18,115 nt of DNA from NCBI GenBank assembly GCA_938021455.1, contig CALIGP010000234.1, positions 1 through 18,115 on the forward strand. The letters are read 5' to 3'. The notes under the pieces were generated by a model that did no database searches, had not been told where the DNA came from, and worked only from the letters and a program-made list of their open reading frames with translations. Origin of the DNA: an uncultured Lewinella sp. (GTDB lineage Bacteria; Bacteroidota; Bacteroidia; Chitinophagales; Saprospiraceae). The position numbers and the translations under genes were made by a program. Positions within the stretch are counted from its first letter, which is position 1. Each line of letters opens with the position of its first letter. Of the stretch, positions 7,179 through 16,600 are shown in pieces.

Positions 7179-8386
7179 AAACCATCCTCGCTACCACCTA
7201 CGCCGTGAATCCCTACAAGGGCTCCGAAGACGCCATGGGCTGGAACTATGTTTGCCAGGTTGCCCGCTTCCATAAGGTCATTGCGATCACCCGGGAAAAT
7301 AACCGGGAGCATATCGAAAAATTCATGGATGAAAATCCGGATGAACTGTACGCAAATATTCAATTTGCCTACTACGACTTGCCCAAATCTCTACGCTGGT
7401 GGAAGAAGGGGACCTGGGGCTCGATGCTGTATTTTTTGCTGTGGCAAAAAGGAGTGGTTGGCTTCGTACGGCAAAAAGGTTGGGCTTTTGACATTGCCCA
7501 TCACCTCAATTTTCATAACGATTGGAGCCCGAGCTACCTCTGGCAACTGGGCAAGCCCTTCGTTTGGGGGCCGATTGGCCACCATCCTGCCATCCCCGCT
7601 CCCTTTCGGGAAGCGATGCCCCTGAAAGATAAAGCGAAAGGCCTGCTTACTGGACTTATTAAGCGCTACTTCTGGAATTGGAGTTCCGCTCTGGAAAACA
7701 CTAAAAAGAAGGCTGACTACATCTGGTGCATGAATGATTCTGTGCCGGAGGTACTTGACCTCACGGGAAAGAAGTACCATATATCTCCTTCGGTAGCATC
7801 TCAGGATTACGGCTGGTTGCCAGAACGGGAAGAATCCACTTTCGAGGTGCTTAGTGCGGGCCGACTGGTGCACATGAAGGGCTTTGATCTGACCCTTCGG
7901 GCATTTGCCTGCTTTGCTGAGGCTAACCCTGAGCTCGACACTATTCTCACTATTGTTGGGGACGGTCCTGAAAAAGAGGGGCTGTTAGAACTAGCGCACT
8001 TCCTAGGCATTAGCTCGAGGCTCAACATGATTAATTGGATCCCGCGATCTGATTTAATGGAGATCATGAAAAAGGCTTCCGTTTTCCTTTTCCCTTCTCA
8101 CGAAGGAGCAGGCATGGTGGTGCCCGAGGCCTTATCCTTCGGCCTGCCCGTACTGACCATCGATAATTGTGGGCCAGGCCGGTTTGTCGAACCTGGTTAT
8201 GGGCTTGTTGCGGAGGCTGACACCTATGACGGCACGGTAAGCCGCCTGGCAGAAGGCCTGGCGAGTATCCAAAACAACAAAGAAGAATACGCTGCTATGC
8301 GAGTAGCCGCCAGAAAGGCATTTGACGAATATTTTGCCTGGGACCGACGGGGAGAAGCCCTTCACACCATTTACTCAAGCCTCTGA
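7175..8386 (+). CDS. GT4-family glycosyltransferase
   Basis: This is a 403-residue GT-B enzyme of the glycosyl-transferases group 1 family. The C-terminal domain has GRLVHMKGFDLTLRAF (the KG sugar-nucleotide-site region), a TIVGDGPE strand and FPSHEGAGMVVPEALSFGLPV, which carries the E-x7-E motif. The N-terminal acceptor domain starts with TTYAVNPYKGSEDAMGWN, resembling GT4 enzymes that have a GSE..GW motif near the start. It adds a sugar to a lipid-linked or growing polysaccharide intermediate at the cytoplasmic face; donor and linkage are unknown. The start overlaps the acyltransferase stop by four bases and the next gene begins four bases after its stop, so it sits in the middle of a tight operon. 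Confidence 0.9.
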   Translation: MKTILATTYAVNPYKGSEDAMGWNYVCQVARFHKVIAITRENNREHIEKFMDENPDELYANIQFAYYDLPKSLRWWKKGTWGSMLYFLLWQKGVVGFVRQKGWAFDIAHHLNFHNDWSPSYLWQLGKPFVWGPIGHHPAIPAPFREAMPLKDKAKGLLTGLIKRYFWNWSSALENTKKKADYIWCMNDSVPEVLDLTGKKYHISPSVASQDYGWLPEREESTFEVLSAGRLVHMKGFDLTLRAFACFAEANPELDTILTIVGDGPEKEGLLELAHFLGISSRLNMINWIPRSDLMEIMKKASVFLFPSHEGAGMVVPEALSFGLPVLTIDNCGPGRFVEPGYGLVAEADTYDGTVSRLAEGLASIQNNKEEYAAMRVAARKAFDEYFAWDRRGEALHTIYSSL

Positions 8387-8390
8387 AGCC

Positions 8391-9503
8391 ATGACCAAAA
8401 TTTTTGCCTTTCACTTGCTCAACGATTATAGTGGCAGTCCTAAAGTACTGGGGCAGCTGCTCAAAGGATGGGCTGATGATTATAGCGTACAGCTGTATAC
8501 CAGCGATTCAACGCCGGGCTTCCTAAGCGGGATAGAAGGTATTAGCTATCATTCTAATTCCTACCGTTTTCATCCTTTCATTCCGCTGAGGTTGCTGGTC
8601 CTCTTGTTTTCCCAGCTTTTTACCTTGTTTAGTTTACTGTTTAAGGTGAAAAAGGAAGATGTGGTTTACGTTAATACGATCCTTCCTTTTGGAGCCGCGA
8701 TTGCGGGAAAAATTAAGGGAGCAAGAGTTATTTACCACATTCATGAAACTTCGATAAATCCAAAGGTTTTCAAGCAGTTTCTCCTTTTTTGGGTGAAGGT
8801 TTGTGCCACGGAGGTCATCTACGTTTCCAACTTCTTAGCTAACGAAGAGCCCCTTGATAAGCCTCGACACATACTGTGGAATGCGATTGAAGATGATTTC
8901 AGGAAGAAAGCGGAGGCGCATCGGCGGACAGGCGTTGAATCCAGCAATGTGTTGATGCTTGCCTCCTTGAAAAAGTATAAGGGAGTAGATGAATACGTAG
9001 CGATTGCAGCAGCTTGCCCTGAGCTTGATTTTGACTTGGTTGCGAATGCTTCTGAGCAGGATATTGCGGCCTATTTCGGTCAGCAGAAGCTTCCCGTTAA
9101 CCTAACGATTTACCCCGCTCAACGGGATGTACATCCGTTCTATCAAAGGGCAAAGGTGGTAATGAATCTCTCCCGGCCAGAGGAGTGGAAAGAAACCTTC
9201 GGGCTGACGGCCCTGGAAGCGATGATTTATGGCTTGCCCGTTATCGTTCCACCGGTTGGGGGAATCGCAGAGATCGTAAAGGATGGGCAGACGGGCTTCC
9301 ACTTCAATGGGAAAGACACGCGTTCAATCGTCAGCATCCTCCGGGCGTTGAAGGCCAGTCCCAGCCGCTACCAAAGCATCAGTGAGGCCGCTGCTGCACA
9401 CGCCGCTACCTTTTCTGAAACACATTTCCTCGAGCAAAGCTTGCGAATGATCGAAGGGCCACCGTCTCCGGAATTAGGAGTTGTGTTCCAAAATGTGGAA
9501 TAA
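8391..9503 (+). CDS. GT4-family glycosyltransferase
   Basis: This is a 370-residue GT-B glycosyltransferase starting at the ATG four bases after the preceding stop. The frame extends upstream to 8322, but that segment lies inside the preceding gene and does not resemble a glycosyltransferase N-terminus. MTKIFAFHLLNDYSGSPKVL is a typical first strand plus donor-domain loop. The C-terminal domain has NVLMLASLKKYKGVDEY (sugar-nucleotide-binding region) and RPEEWKETFGLTALEAMIYGLPVIVPPVGG, containing the E-x7-E motif. Residues 65-90 are hydrophobic (LLVLLFSQLFTLFSLLF), suggesting membrane association. It is the likely last gene of this transcription block: the following gap is AT-rich, and a TTCCA-N5-TGGAA dyad covers its last codons. 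Confidence 0.88.
   Translation: MTKIFAFHLLNDYSGSPKVLGQLLKGWADDYSVQLYTSDSTPGFLSGIEGISYHSNSYRFHPFIPLRLLVLLFSQLFTLFSLLFKVKKEDVVYVNTILPFGAAIAGKIKGARVIYHIHETSINPKVFKQFLLFWVKVCATEVIYVSNFLANEEPLDKPRHILWNAIEDDFRKKAEAHRRTGVESSNVLMLASLKKYKGVDEYVAIAAACPELDFDLVANASEQDIAAYFGQQKLPVNLTIYPAQRDVHPFYQRAKVVMNLSRPEEWKETFGLTALEAMIYGLPVIVPPVGGIAEIVKDGQTGFHFNGKDTRSIVSILRALKASPSRYQSISEAAAAHAATFSETHFLEQSLRMIEGPPSPELGVVFQNVE
9486..9500. promoter_or_regulatory. TTCCA-N5-TGGAA dyad, site 2 (candidate activator-binding site)
   Basis: TTCCAAAATGTGGAA overlaps the last codons of the upstream glycosyltransferase and ends 104 bases before the ATG of the DUF1972 glycosyltransferase. Downstream, TTGGTCCAAATTTTGAAC (9555-9572) has the 12-base GG-to-G spacing of a sigma-54 promoter but reads GA instead of GC at the -12 position, so the promoter is only weakly supported. 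Confidence 0.45.
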
Positions 9504-9604
9504 TTTATAATAATAAAAATTTATTAGTAGCTGGTTTTTATGTTTTTGCCTTTTTGGTCCAAATTTTGAACTACTACTCTCGAACAAATTAATGCAGCGT
9601 GAAA

Positions 9605-10834
9605 ATGCCCAAGGATAAAAGAAAGATTGCGATTATTGGTACGGTAGGACTACCGGCCCAATATGGCGGCTTTGAAACGCTGGCCAGCCACCTGGTGGAG
9701 AACCTGAATGAGCAATATGACATGACTGTCTACTGCTCAGGCAAGCAGTATCCTGAGGCCGACCGGCCAGATAAATACCTGGGGGCTACGCTCAAATACT
9801 TACCCCTGCAAGCCAATGGAGTACAGAGCATTCCGTACGACACCTGGTCGATCCTCCATGCTTTGTTTTACGCTGATGTCCTTCTCATCCTTGGCGTTGC
9901 GGGAGCCTGGATTTTGCCCTTTGTTAGATTGTTTACGCGCAAGCGGATCATTATTTCTATCGACGGTATTGAATGGAAGCGGGACAAATGGTCGCGCCTG
10001 GCCAAAGCATATCTCTACTGGGCTGAAGGTATGGCCGTTAAGTATTCTCACTGCGACATTTCGGATAATGAATCCATTCAGGATTACACGGCAGAACGGT
10101 ACGGAAGCCTAAGCAGCGTAATTGAATATGGAGCAGATCACACAATAAGAGTAGAGGCTAAGCCTGCGGATGTTGAGCGTTATTCCTTCCTGGCAAAACC
10201 TTATGCTTTTAAGGTGTGCCGCATTGAGCCTGAGAACAACCTGGAAATGGTTTTGCGCGCCTTTTCTTCTTTTGCAGAATACCCCCTGGTTCTGGTGGGC
10301 AATTGGGATAAAAGCGAGTACGGTACAAACCTACGCGCCGCTTATCGTGGGCAAAAAAACCTGATCCTGCTAGACCCTATTTACGATCAACGGGAAATAG
10401 ATCTACTCCGGGGCAATGCAACGGTATACGTACATGGCCACAGTGCCGGAGGGACAAACCCTTCCCTGGTAGAAGCGATGTATCTCGGCTTACCCATCCT
10501 ATCATTCGGTGTCAGCTATAACCGTACGACTACGGAGAACAAAGCCAGTTACTTCAATAATGTGGAGGAGTTAGTTTCTCTGCTGCATACCACTACCGCG
10601 CTACAGTTACAAGAAAATGGTAAGCGGATGAAGGAAGTGGCTGATCGGCGGTACAAGTGGAGCCTTATTGCCCAAAAGTATCAAGCCTTGGTGGAAAAGG
10701 CTTGTAGCATTAGCCACAAAGAGTCGGTGACTCCTTCCTTCCAGGAGTATCGGGAAGATGTATTGACTGGCCATGGAGCTGGTCATCTTTCGACGCACCA
10801 TCTTTTTTACGAAAAAACAGAAACTCCTCAGTAA
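9605..10834 (+). CDS. DUF1972/GT4 glycosyltransferase (rhamnosyltransferase-like)
   Basis: This is a 409-residue GT-B glycosyltransferase. The chosen start is ATG 9605; an in-frame GTG at 9599 would add two residues. The N-terminus, IAIIGTVGLPAQYGGFETLA, is the hallmark of the DUF1972 domain found in GT4 rhamnosyltransferase-like enzymes. The C-terminal half contains YAFKVCRIEPENNLEMVLRAF, VLVGNWDKSEYG and VHGHSAGGTNPSLVEAMYLGLP, a GT4 donor-binding region with HSAGGTNPSLVEAM in the place of the E-x7-E loop. It most likely adds a deoxyhexose or another sugar to the polysaccharide repeat unit, but the substrate is not deducible. It is separated from the previous gene by 101 bases holding a dyad, so it may be transcribed from its own promoter. 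Confidence 0.87.
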   Translation: MPKDKRKIAIIGTVGLPAQYGGFETLASHLVENLNEQYDMTVYCSGKQYPEADRPDKYLGATLKYLPLQANGVQSIPYDTWSILHALFYADVLLILGVAGAWILPFVRLFTRKRIIISIDGIEWKRDKWSRLAKAYLYWAEGMAVKYSHCDISDNESIQDYTAERYGSLSSVIEYGADHTIRVEAKPADVERYSFLAKPYAFKVCRIEPENNLEMVLRAFSSFAEYPLVLVGNWDKSEYGTNLRAAYRGQKNLILLDPIYDQREIDLLRGNATVYVHGHSAGGTNPSLVEAMYLGLPILSFGVSYNRTTTENKASYFNNVEELVSLLHTTTALQLQENGKRMKEVADRRYKWSLIAQKYQALVEKACSISHKESVTPSFQEYREDVLTGHGAGHLSTHHLFYEKTETPQ

Positions 10835-10841
10835 TGAGGAG
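10824..10841. terminator. Hairpin across the stop codon of the DUF1972 glycosyltransferase
   Basis: CTCCTCA-GTAA-TGAGGAG is a perfect 7-bp stem with a 4-base loop that includes the TAA stop. No T-run follows on the plus strand, but on the minus strand it is followed by TTTCTGTTTTTT. It may mark the mRNA 3' end or block antisense transcription. Confidence 0.3.
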
Positions 10842-10940
10842 CAGGATTAGGTGCGCCTCTAAGTAGATTCATTGGCCACCCTTGTTGTCTTTTTTTTGTG
10901 TTTTTTTTTGGAAAATGATTTTGATGATAGGTATGTTTTT

Positions 10941-10958
10941 GGCGCTGACGCGGGTGCA
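10941..10958 (-). repeat. GC-rich 18-bp interspersed repeat, copy D1
   Basis: The reverse complement reads TGCACCCGCGTCAGCGCC. It is the inverted partner of copy D2, 15 of 18 positions complementary, with a 23-base spacer that itself contains a perfect hairpin (TTGCT-GTAA-AGCAA, 10964-10977). Confidence 0.6.
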
Positions 10959-10981
10959 ATGATTGCTGTAAAGCAAACCTC

Positions 10982-10999
10982 TGCACCTGCGGCTGCGCC
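10982..10999 (+). repeat. GC-rich 18-bp interspersed repeat, copy D2
   Basis: TGCACCTGCGGCTGCGCC, preceded by CTC as in copies B and C. Together with D1 it makes a long GC-rich hairpin (10941-10999) followed by CTTTTT, so this pair could also end transcription of the upstream glycosyltransferase block. Confidence 0.65.
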
Positions 11000-11115
11000 C
11001 TTTTTAATCTGGTAATTATCGTCCTCCTGAAAACATTGTAAAGCAAAGGGGAAAGAAGTTTTCTCTACTACTTTTCGGATTTTGGCCCGTGTCGATCAAG
11101 CGAAGGACAGAATAA

Positions 11116-12534
11116 ATGTCGCCCAATTGTAAGCTCCCACCTTTAACCTTCTTACCTTGCCTTTGGCAAATATGGTATGTGGTGGATAGCTTTAAAATTT
11201 TCATCGTCGAAGACGACCCCTTCTACGGAAGGCTACTGAAGCATCATCTTAGTCTGAACCCGGACTATGAAGTAGAGCTGTTTGCCAGTGGGAAGGCCTG
11301 CCTGCAGGAGCTGTACCGTAAGCCAGATGTTGTGTCCATTGATTACGGATTGCCGGATATGGATGGGGGAACGCTCCTCAATAAAATCCGTGCCGTAAAC
11401 AGCAGTGTTCCGGTCATCATCATTAGTGGCCAAGAGGATATTACCACGGCGGTAGACCTTCTCAAAAAAGGCGCCCGGGACTACCTGGTGAAGGATGAAA
11501 ACACGAAAGATTTACTCTGGCGGTCCATTATCAATATCCGGGAGAATAGTGATCTTAAGCAGGAGGTGGAAACACTCAAAGTTCAGCTGGAAGAGAAGTT
11601 CAGCTTCGATAGCATTATTGGTAGTAGTAAAGCGATGCAGAAGGTCTACGCTATCCTGAAAAAGGCCATTAAGTCTAACATCAACGTCAGCATTACCGGT
11701 GAAACCGGGACAGGTAAGGAGGTGATTGCTAAAGCCATCCATTATAACAGTGATCGTAGTAAGCAACCCTTCGTTGCGGTTAACATGGCCGCCATTCCCG
11801 AAAACCTGCTGGAGAGTGAGTTGTTCGGCCATGAGAAAGGGGCCTTTACCGGAGCCATTGGCCGGAAACCCGGGAAATTTGAAGTGGCCAAAGAAGGAAC
11901 GTTATTTCTGGACGAAATTGCGGAGATGGACCTATCGCTCCAGAGCAAAATTTTGCGGGCCATTCAGGAAAGAGAGTTTACCAGGGTAGGGGGGACGGAA
12001 ACGATCAAGTTCAAAGCTCGGTTATTGACGGCTACGCATCGGGACCTTGAGGTCCAGGTGCGAGAGGGTAAATTCAGAGAAGACCTTTATTATCGCATTA
12101 TGGGCCTCCCAGTTGCCTTGCCACCGCTTAAGGACCGCGATGAAGATGTTCTGCTGCTGGCGGAGTTCTTTATTAAGCAATACGCAAAAGAAAATAAAAC
12201 AGGCTCCTTGAAGCTCAATCGAAGTGGTAAGGAGAAATTATTGAAATACCACTTTCCCGGCAATGTACGGGAGCTAAAAGCAGTCATCGAACTTGCCTGC
12301 GTAATGACGGATACTAATGGTATAAGTGACGAAGATATCAGGTTCTCTGGTCTGAACAATGAACCGGCAATCGTATATGGAGAGAAGTCTCTGCGAGAAT
12401 ATACCTTAGAAATTGTTCGGCATTATCTGGAGAAGTATAATAATAACGTAGTGCAGGTCGCCGAAAAGTTAGGGGTAGGTAAATCTACCATTTATAACAT
12501 GCTCAAAAATGGTGAGCTTGATAATGAAAAATAA
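11116..12534 (+). CDS. NtrC-family sigma-54-dependent response regulator
   Basis: This is a 472-residue transcription activator. A receiver domain (about 26-145) has acidic residues E32-D34, phospho-acceptor D76 in SIDYGLPDMDGG, S104 and K127. A central AAA+ domain (about 166-395) has Walker A GETGTGKE (195-202), the sigma-54-contacting GAFTGA (242-247) and Walker B LFLDE (263-267). The C-terminus ends in a Fis-type helix-turn-helix, VAEKLGVGKSTIYNMLK (448-464). It remodels RpoN polymerase at -24/-12 promoters after phosphorylation. ATG 11116 has AAGGA eight bases upstream, so I keep it, but the first 23 residues do not look like a receiver domain and GTG 11182 is a real alternative. It is the first gene of an operon with the FIST and kinase genes, so the kinase is its likely partner. 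Confidence 0.92.
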   Translation: MSPNCKLPPLTFLPCLWQIWYVVDSFKIFIVEDDPFYGRLLKHHLSLNPDYEVELFASGKACLQELYRKPDVVSIDYGLPDMDGGTLLNKIRAVNSSVPVIIISGQEDITTAVDLLKKGARDYLVKDENTKDLLWRSIINIRENSDLKQEVETLKVQLEEKFSFDSIIGSSKAMQKVYAILKKAIKSNINVSITGETGTGKEVIAKAIHYNSDRSKQPFVAVNMAAIPENLLESELFGHEKGAFTGAIGRKPGKFEVAKEGTLFLDEIAEMDLSLQSKILRAIQEREFTRVGGTETIKFKARLLTATHRDLEVQVREGKFREDLYYRIMGLPVALPPLKDRDEDVLLLAEFFIKQYAKENKTGSLKLNRSGKEKLLKYHFPGNVRELKAVIELACVMTDTNGISDEDIRFSGLNNEPAIVYGEKSLREYTLEIVRHYLEKYNNNVVQVAEKLGVGKSTIYNMLKNGELDNEK

Positions 12535-12537
12535 ATC

Positions 12538-13668
12538 ATGAAAGTAAATCAGTATCTTCTGCGTAACCTTGAAGACTTTACTATTCCGATTGACCAAGAG
12601 GCCAACCTTGTTTTAGGTTTTGGCTTAAAGAAGTTATTAGAACAGCCGGGAATTTATGACGCACTGCGGGCAAAGTTTCCCGACGCGATTCTGGCACTTT
12701 CTTCTTCTTCGGGAGAAATCTATCAAACCGACGTCTACGACGACAGTATTACCTTGCTGACGATGTCTTTTGATCGGACAAATTTGCGGGAAAATGGTGT
12801 AAGTATTCAAGACTATCCTAATAGTTTTTCTGCCGGAGCGGACGTGGTTCGTGGCTTAATGGCGGAAGACCTGCAGCACATTTTGATCTTGTCTGATGGT
12901 AGCTTGGTTAACGGTAGTGAACTGGTCAAAGGTATTCATAGCGTTATCCCTGACCGGGTACCGATTAGTGGAGGGCTGGCAGGGGACGGTGCTGATTTTG
13001 ACTATACATTGGTTGGCCTTAATGAAGCGCCTCGACAGGGACGAATTCTTGCCATTGGCTTTTATGGCAGTAGCCTTCTTGTAGCACATGGCTCTTTTGG
13101 CGGCTGGGAACCTTTTGGCTTGGAAAAAACGATAACGAAATCGTCGGCCAATGAACTGTTTGAAATAAACGGAAAGAACGCCCTAAGCACCTACAAGGAT
13201 TACCTTGGGAAGTATGCTTCGGATCTTCCCGGTTCGGCCTTGCTTTTTCCTCTGGCCATTCGAATAGAAGAAGAGGAAGAGTATTTGGTGAGAACCATCC
13301 TGTCCATTGATAATGAAAAGTCGAGCATGATCTTTGCGGGTGATGTGCCGATGGGCAGCAAAGTCCGGTTCATGAAAGCCAACATCGATAGACTGGTGGA
13401 CGCTGCTAGCATTGCAGCGAATACAAGCCTGACGGACTTCAACGATATTGAACCAGAAGTGGCATTACTCATTAGTTGTGTGGGCCGTAAACTCGTCCTC
13501 GGAAGTAGGGTAGACGAAGAGGTTGAGGCCGTCGCTGAAATCTTCGGTGAAAACACCGTACTTGGAGGTTACTATTCGTACGGCGAAATCTCTCCCTTCC
13601 GGCAGGGCGGGGCTTGTGCACTACACAACCAGACCATGACGATCACTTGCCTGCAGGAGCTCGTTTAA
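12538..13668 (+). CDS. FIST domain sensory protein
   Basis: This is a 376-residue protein starting three bases after the activator's stop. It has the FIST_N region (about 25-215), with FPDAILALSSSSGEI, TLLTMSFDRTNL and DRVPISGGLAGDGADFDYTLV, and the FIST_C region (about 220-365), ending in LLISCVGRKLVLGSRVDEEVEAV and TVLGGYYSYGEISPFRQGGACALHNQTMTI. FIST domains are predicted small-ligand sensors, proposed to bind amino acids or similar molecules, found together with kinases and diguanylate cyclases. No signal peptide or membrane segment is visible, so it is cytoplasmic and probably hands its signal to the hybrid kinase encoded 19 bases downstream. The family call is firm; the ligand is unknown. 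Confidence 0.9.
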   Translation: MKVNQYLLRNLEDFTIPIDQEANLVLGFGLKKLLEQPGIYDALRAKFPDAILALSSSSGEIYQTDVYDDSITLLTMSFDRTNLRENGVSIQDYPNSFSAGADVVRGLMAEDLQHILILSDGSLVNGSELVKGIHSVIPDRVPISGGLAGDGADFDYTLVGLNEAPRQGRILAIGFYGSSLLVAHGSFGGWEPFGLEKTITKSSANELFEINGKNALSTYKDYLGKYASDLPGSALLFPLAIRIEEEEEYLVRTILSIDNEKSSMIFAGDVPMGSKVRFMKANIDRLVDAASIAANTSLTDFNDIEPEVALLISCVGRKLVLGSRVDEEVEAVAEIFGENTVLGGYYSYGEISPFRQGGACALHNQTMTITCLQELV

Positions 13669-13687
13669 CTAATTAAGCCTGAAGAAA

Positions 13688-16600
13688 ATGTACCATAAAC
13701 TCCTTCAGAAACAGATTCGGAAATATCTTCCTGACGACCTGGTCGATCAGGAGAGCTGTAAAGCATTTCTGGAAAGTATTAATAATTCTTACGAATCCTT
13801 TGAGCGGGATCGAGAGTTGATGGAGCATGCCTTTACGATCAGCGAAAAAGAGTTTGGGGAAGTTAATGATGAACTAAATGCATTGGCGAATCAGCGTTTG
13901 CTCACGCTTAAGCAATTGAACGAAACGATTAGTAGTTTGCTGGGCTCAGATCAACCGGTTGACGAGGTAGGGAACCTGGTGGCCTTGTCAGAAAAAATAA
14001 AAGCGCAGGTCAATATAAATAAACTCACAGAAGAGGAATTATCGAGGAATATTACGCTCTTCAAAACCCTTCTGGCTAATCTTCAATCAGGTATCCTCGT
14101 TGAGAATGAGAACAGGGAAATTTTGTTTACTAATGAATTGTTCTGCTCAATTTTCAATATGGGGGACGATCCCGATTTGCTGGTAGGCAAGGATTGTACT
14201 GAATCAGCTAATCACTGCAAAGACCTTTTTCAGGCTCCGGAAGCGTTTGTTGGTGGGATAAATACATTGCTGCGAAACCGGAAAGCCGTTTATAATGAAA
14301 TGGTGGAAACCAAGGAAGGGCGAATCCTTGAGCGGGATTTTATTCCTATCTATGTTGATCAGGTTTACAAGGGGCATTTTTGGAAGTATACCGACGTAAC
14401 GGAGAAAGTACATTTTCAGGAGAGCCTGCAGGAAAGCGAAGAACGGAATCGTTTAGTGATGAACTCTTCCCTTGATGCTATTGTGATTTCAGATGAGGAG
14501 GGTAATGTAGAATACTGGAACCCGCATGCAGAAAAATTATTTGGCTGGACACAAGAAGAGGCGATGGGGCAGACAATGAGCCTGCTGTTCATCCCGGAGC
14601 ACATGAGATCTGCTCATGACGATGGAATGAACAGGTACCTGACTTCGGGGGAGAGCCGTGTGCTGAACAAGGAGCTTGAACTAACGGCGGTTAATAAAGC
14701 CGGGGATGAATTCCCGATAGAGCTTATCATTGTTACCTACCAGCAAAATGGCAAGCATTATTTCTGTGGGTTCATGAAAGACATCTCTTCCCGGAAGAAG
14801 TCGGAGAACCTCCTGAAAGCCCAGGAAGAGAAATACCGGAATATCATTACCAATATGAACCTCGGTCTGCTGGAGGTAGATACCGAGGAAAATATCCTTT
14901 TTGCGAATCAGAGCTTTTGCGAAATTTCCGGTTACCCCGTTGAAGAACTTGTTGGTGATAAAACCAGTCTGTTCCTTCTAAGCGAGAAGGAAGTATCTGT
15001 TCTACAGCAAAAGCACCAACTCCGAACTCGTGGGGTTTCCGATAGTTATGAGATAGCCGTTAGGAATAAAAACGGTGAAGTGAGGTGGTGGTTTATTTCC
15101 GGAGCACCTAATTATAATGATGAGGGAGAGCTTGTTGGCTCTATTGGTATTCACCTGGATATTACCAAGCAAAAAGAACTGGAATCGGATCTGGCCATTG
15201 CCAAAAACCGCGCGGAAGAAGCTTCGGTGGCTAAGGAGGCTTTCCTGGCCAATATGAGTCACGAAATTCGTACACCGTTGAACGCCATCATTGGCATGAT
15301 TCGGGAGCTTTCCCGAGAAGAGCTATCTCCTAAGCAGCAAACTTACCTTAGCCATACGGATACGGCGGCCAGACATTTGCTGTCTATCGTTAATAACATC
15401 CTGGATATATCTAAAATCGAGGCCGGCGAGTTGAAGCTTGACGAACATAACTTCAGCCTACAGGCATTGATCGCTAACATCAGTAGTATTCTTCACTTTA
15501 AGGCATCGAAGAAAGACATTGAGCTTGTTTCCAGACTAAGTGAGAATGTTTGGCCAGCCTTTAGTGGAGATAGTGCCCGGATTCGCCAGGTACTGCTTAA
15601 TCTTCTGGACAATGCGATCAAGTTTACGATGGAAGGCTCCGTACATCTTGATATTGAAGTTTTAGGGGAAGAAGAAGACAGTCAATTAATCGGAATTACC
15701 ATCACGGACACGGGAATCGGAATGGATGCAGATTATTTGGATCAGCTCTTTTCCAAATTTAGCCAGGCAGAAAAATCTACTTCGCGTCGCTTTGGAGGAA
15801 CGGGGCTTGGTATGTCGATTACCAAAGAGATTATTAAGTTGATGGGGGGGGATATAGTGGTAGAAAGCACCAAAGGAAAGGGGACACAGTTTCAAATCAA
15901 AGTACAACTGTCTAAAGGGGATATTAATAACCTCTCAGATAGGACACAGGATAGTGAGCATCTGCTTCAGGGGGCACACGTTCTGCTAGTGGAAGATAAT
16001 GTAATGAACCGATTCATTGCGAATAAGAGTCTCTCACACTTTGGTTGTACTACAGACGAGGCAGAGAATGGGCTAGTGGCCCTTGAGTTGTTAAAGGTGA
16101 AGAAGTATGACCTCATTCTTATGGATGTCCAAATGCCCAAACTAGATGGTGTGGAAACAACCAAAATCATTCGTAATGATCTAAAACTTGACCTACCCAT
16201 CATTGCGGTCACGGCCAATGCCTTTAAGAAGGATATTGATCTCTACCTCAGTATCGGGATGAATGACTACGTCACCAAACCATTTGAGGAAAAGGAACTT
16301 TTCAATACCATCGCCAAGCAGTTGCAGTGGAATATGTCGCCCACTTCATCTGCAGCGACAATCATTGATGATGGCTATGACCTAAGTCAGCTCGTAGAAC
16401 TAAGCAGAGGAGATGAAGAGTTCGTGAAAAATATGGTAGAAATCTTTCTTGAGCATACTCCACCTGCATTAGATGAAATGCTCAAAGGGATGGCGGATAA
16501 TGATTTTACTACTGTGGCTAAAGTCGCTCACCGGATCAAGCCCAGTATTGAGAGTATGGGGATCAGCCAATTGGATGGTGTGGCGAGAGACATCGAACTC

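Noticed and set aside
8322..8390. N-terminal extension of the second GT4 glycosyltransferase
   Set aside because: It lies inside the preceding gene; the ATG at 8391 starts a normal GT-B first strand right after the upstream stop.
9511..9526. AT-only palindrome TAATAAA-AA-TTTATTA as a terminator
   Set aside because: An A/T-only stem is too weak and is expected by chance in an AT-rich gap.
10953..10987. GGTGCA/TGCACC half-sites read as classical NtrC binding sites
   Set aside because: NtrC sites are TGCAC...GGTGCA with a short spacer; here the halves are in the opposite order and belong to the longer 18-bp repeat.
1476..10999. GC-rich repeats as a CRISPR array or IS ends
   Set aside because: Copies are far apart, in both orientations, with no regular spacers, cas genes or transposase in the window.
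11062..11100. TTGGCCCG before the activator gene as a -24 element
   Set aside because: No GC occurs at the required -12 position, so there is no support for sigma-54 autoregulation there.
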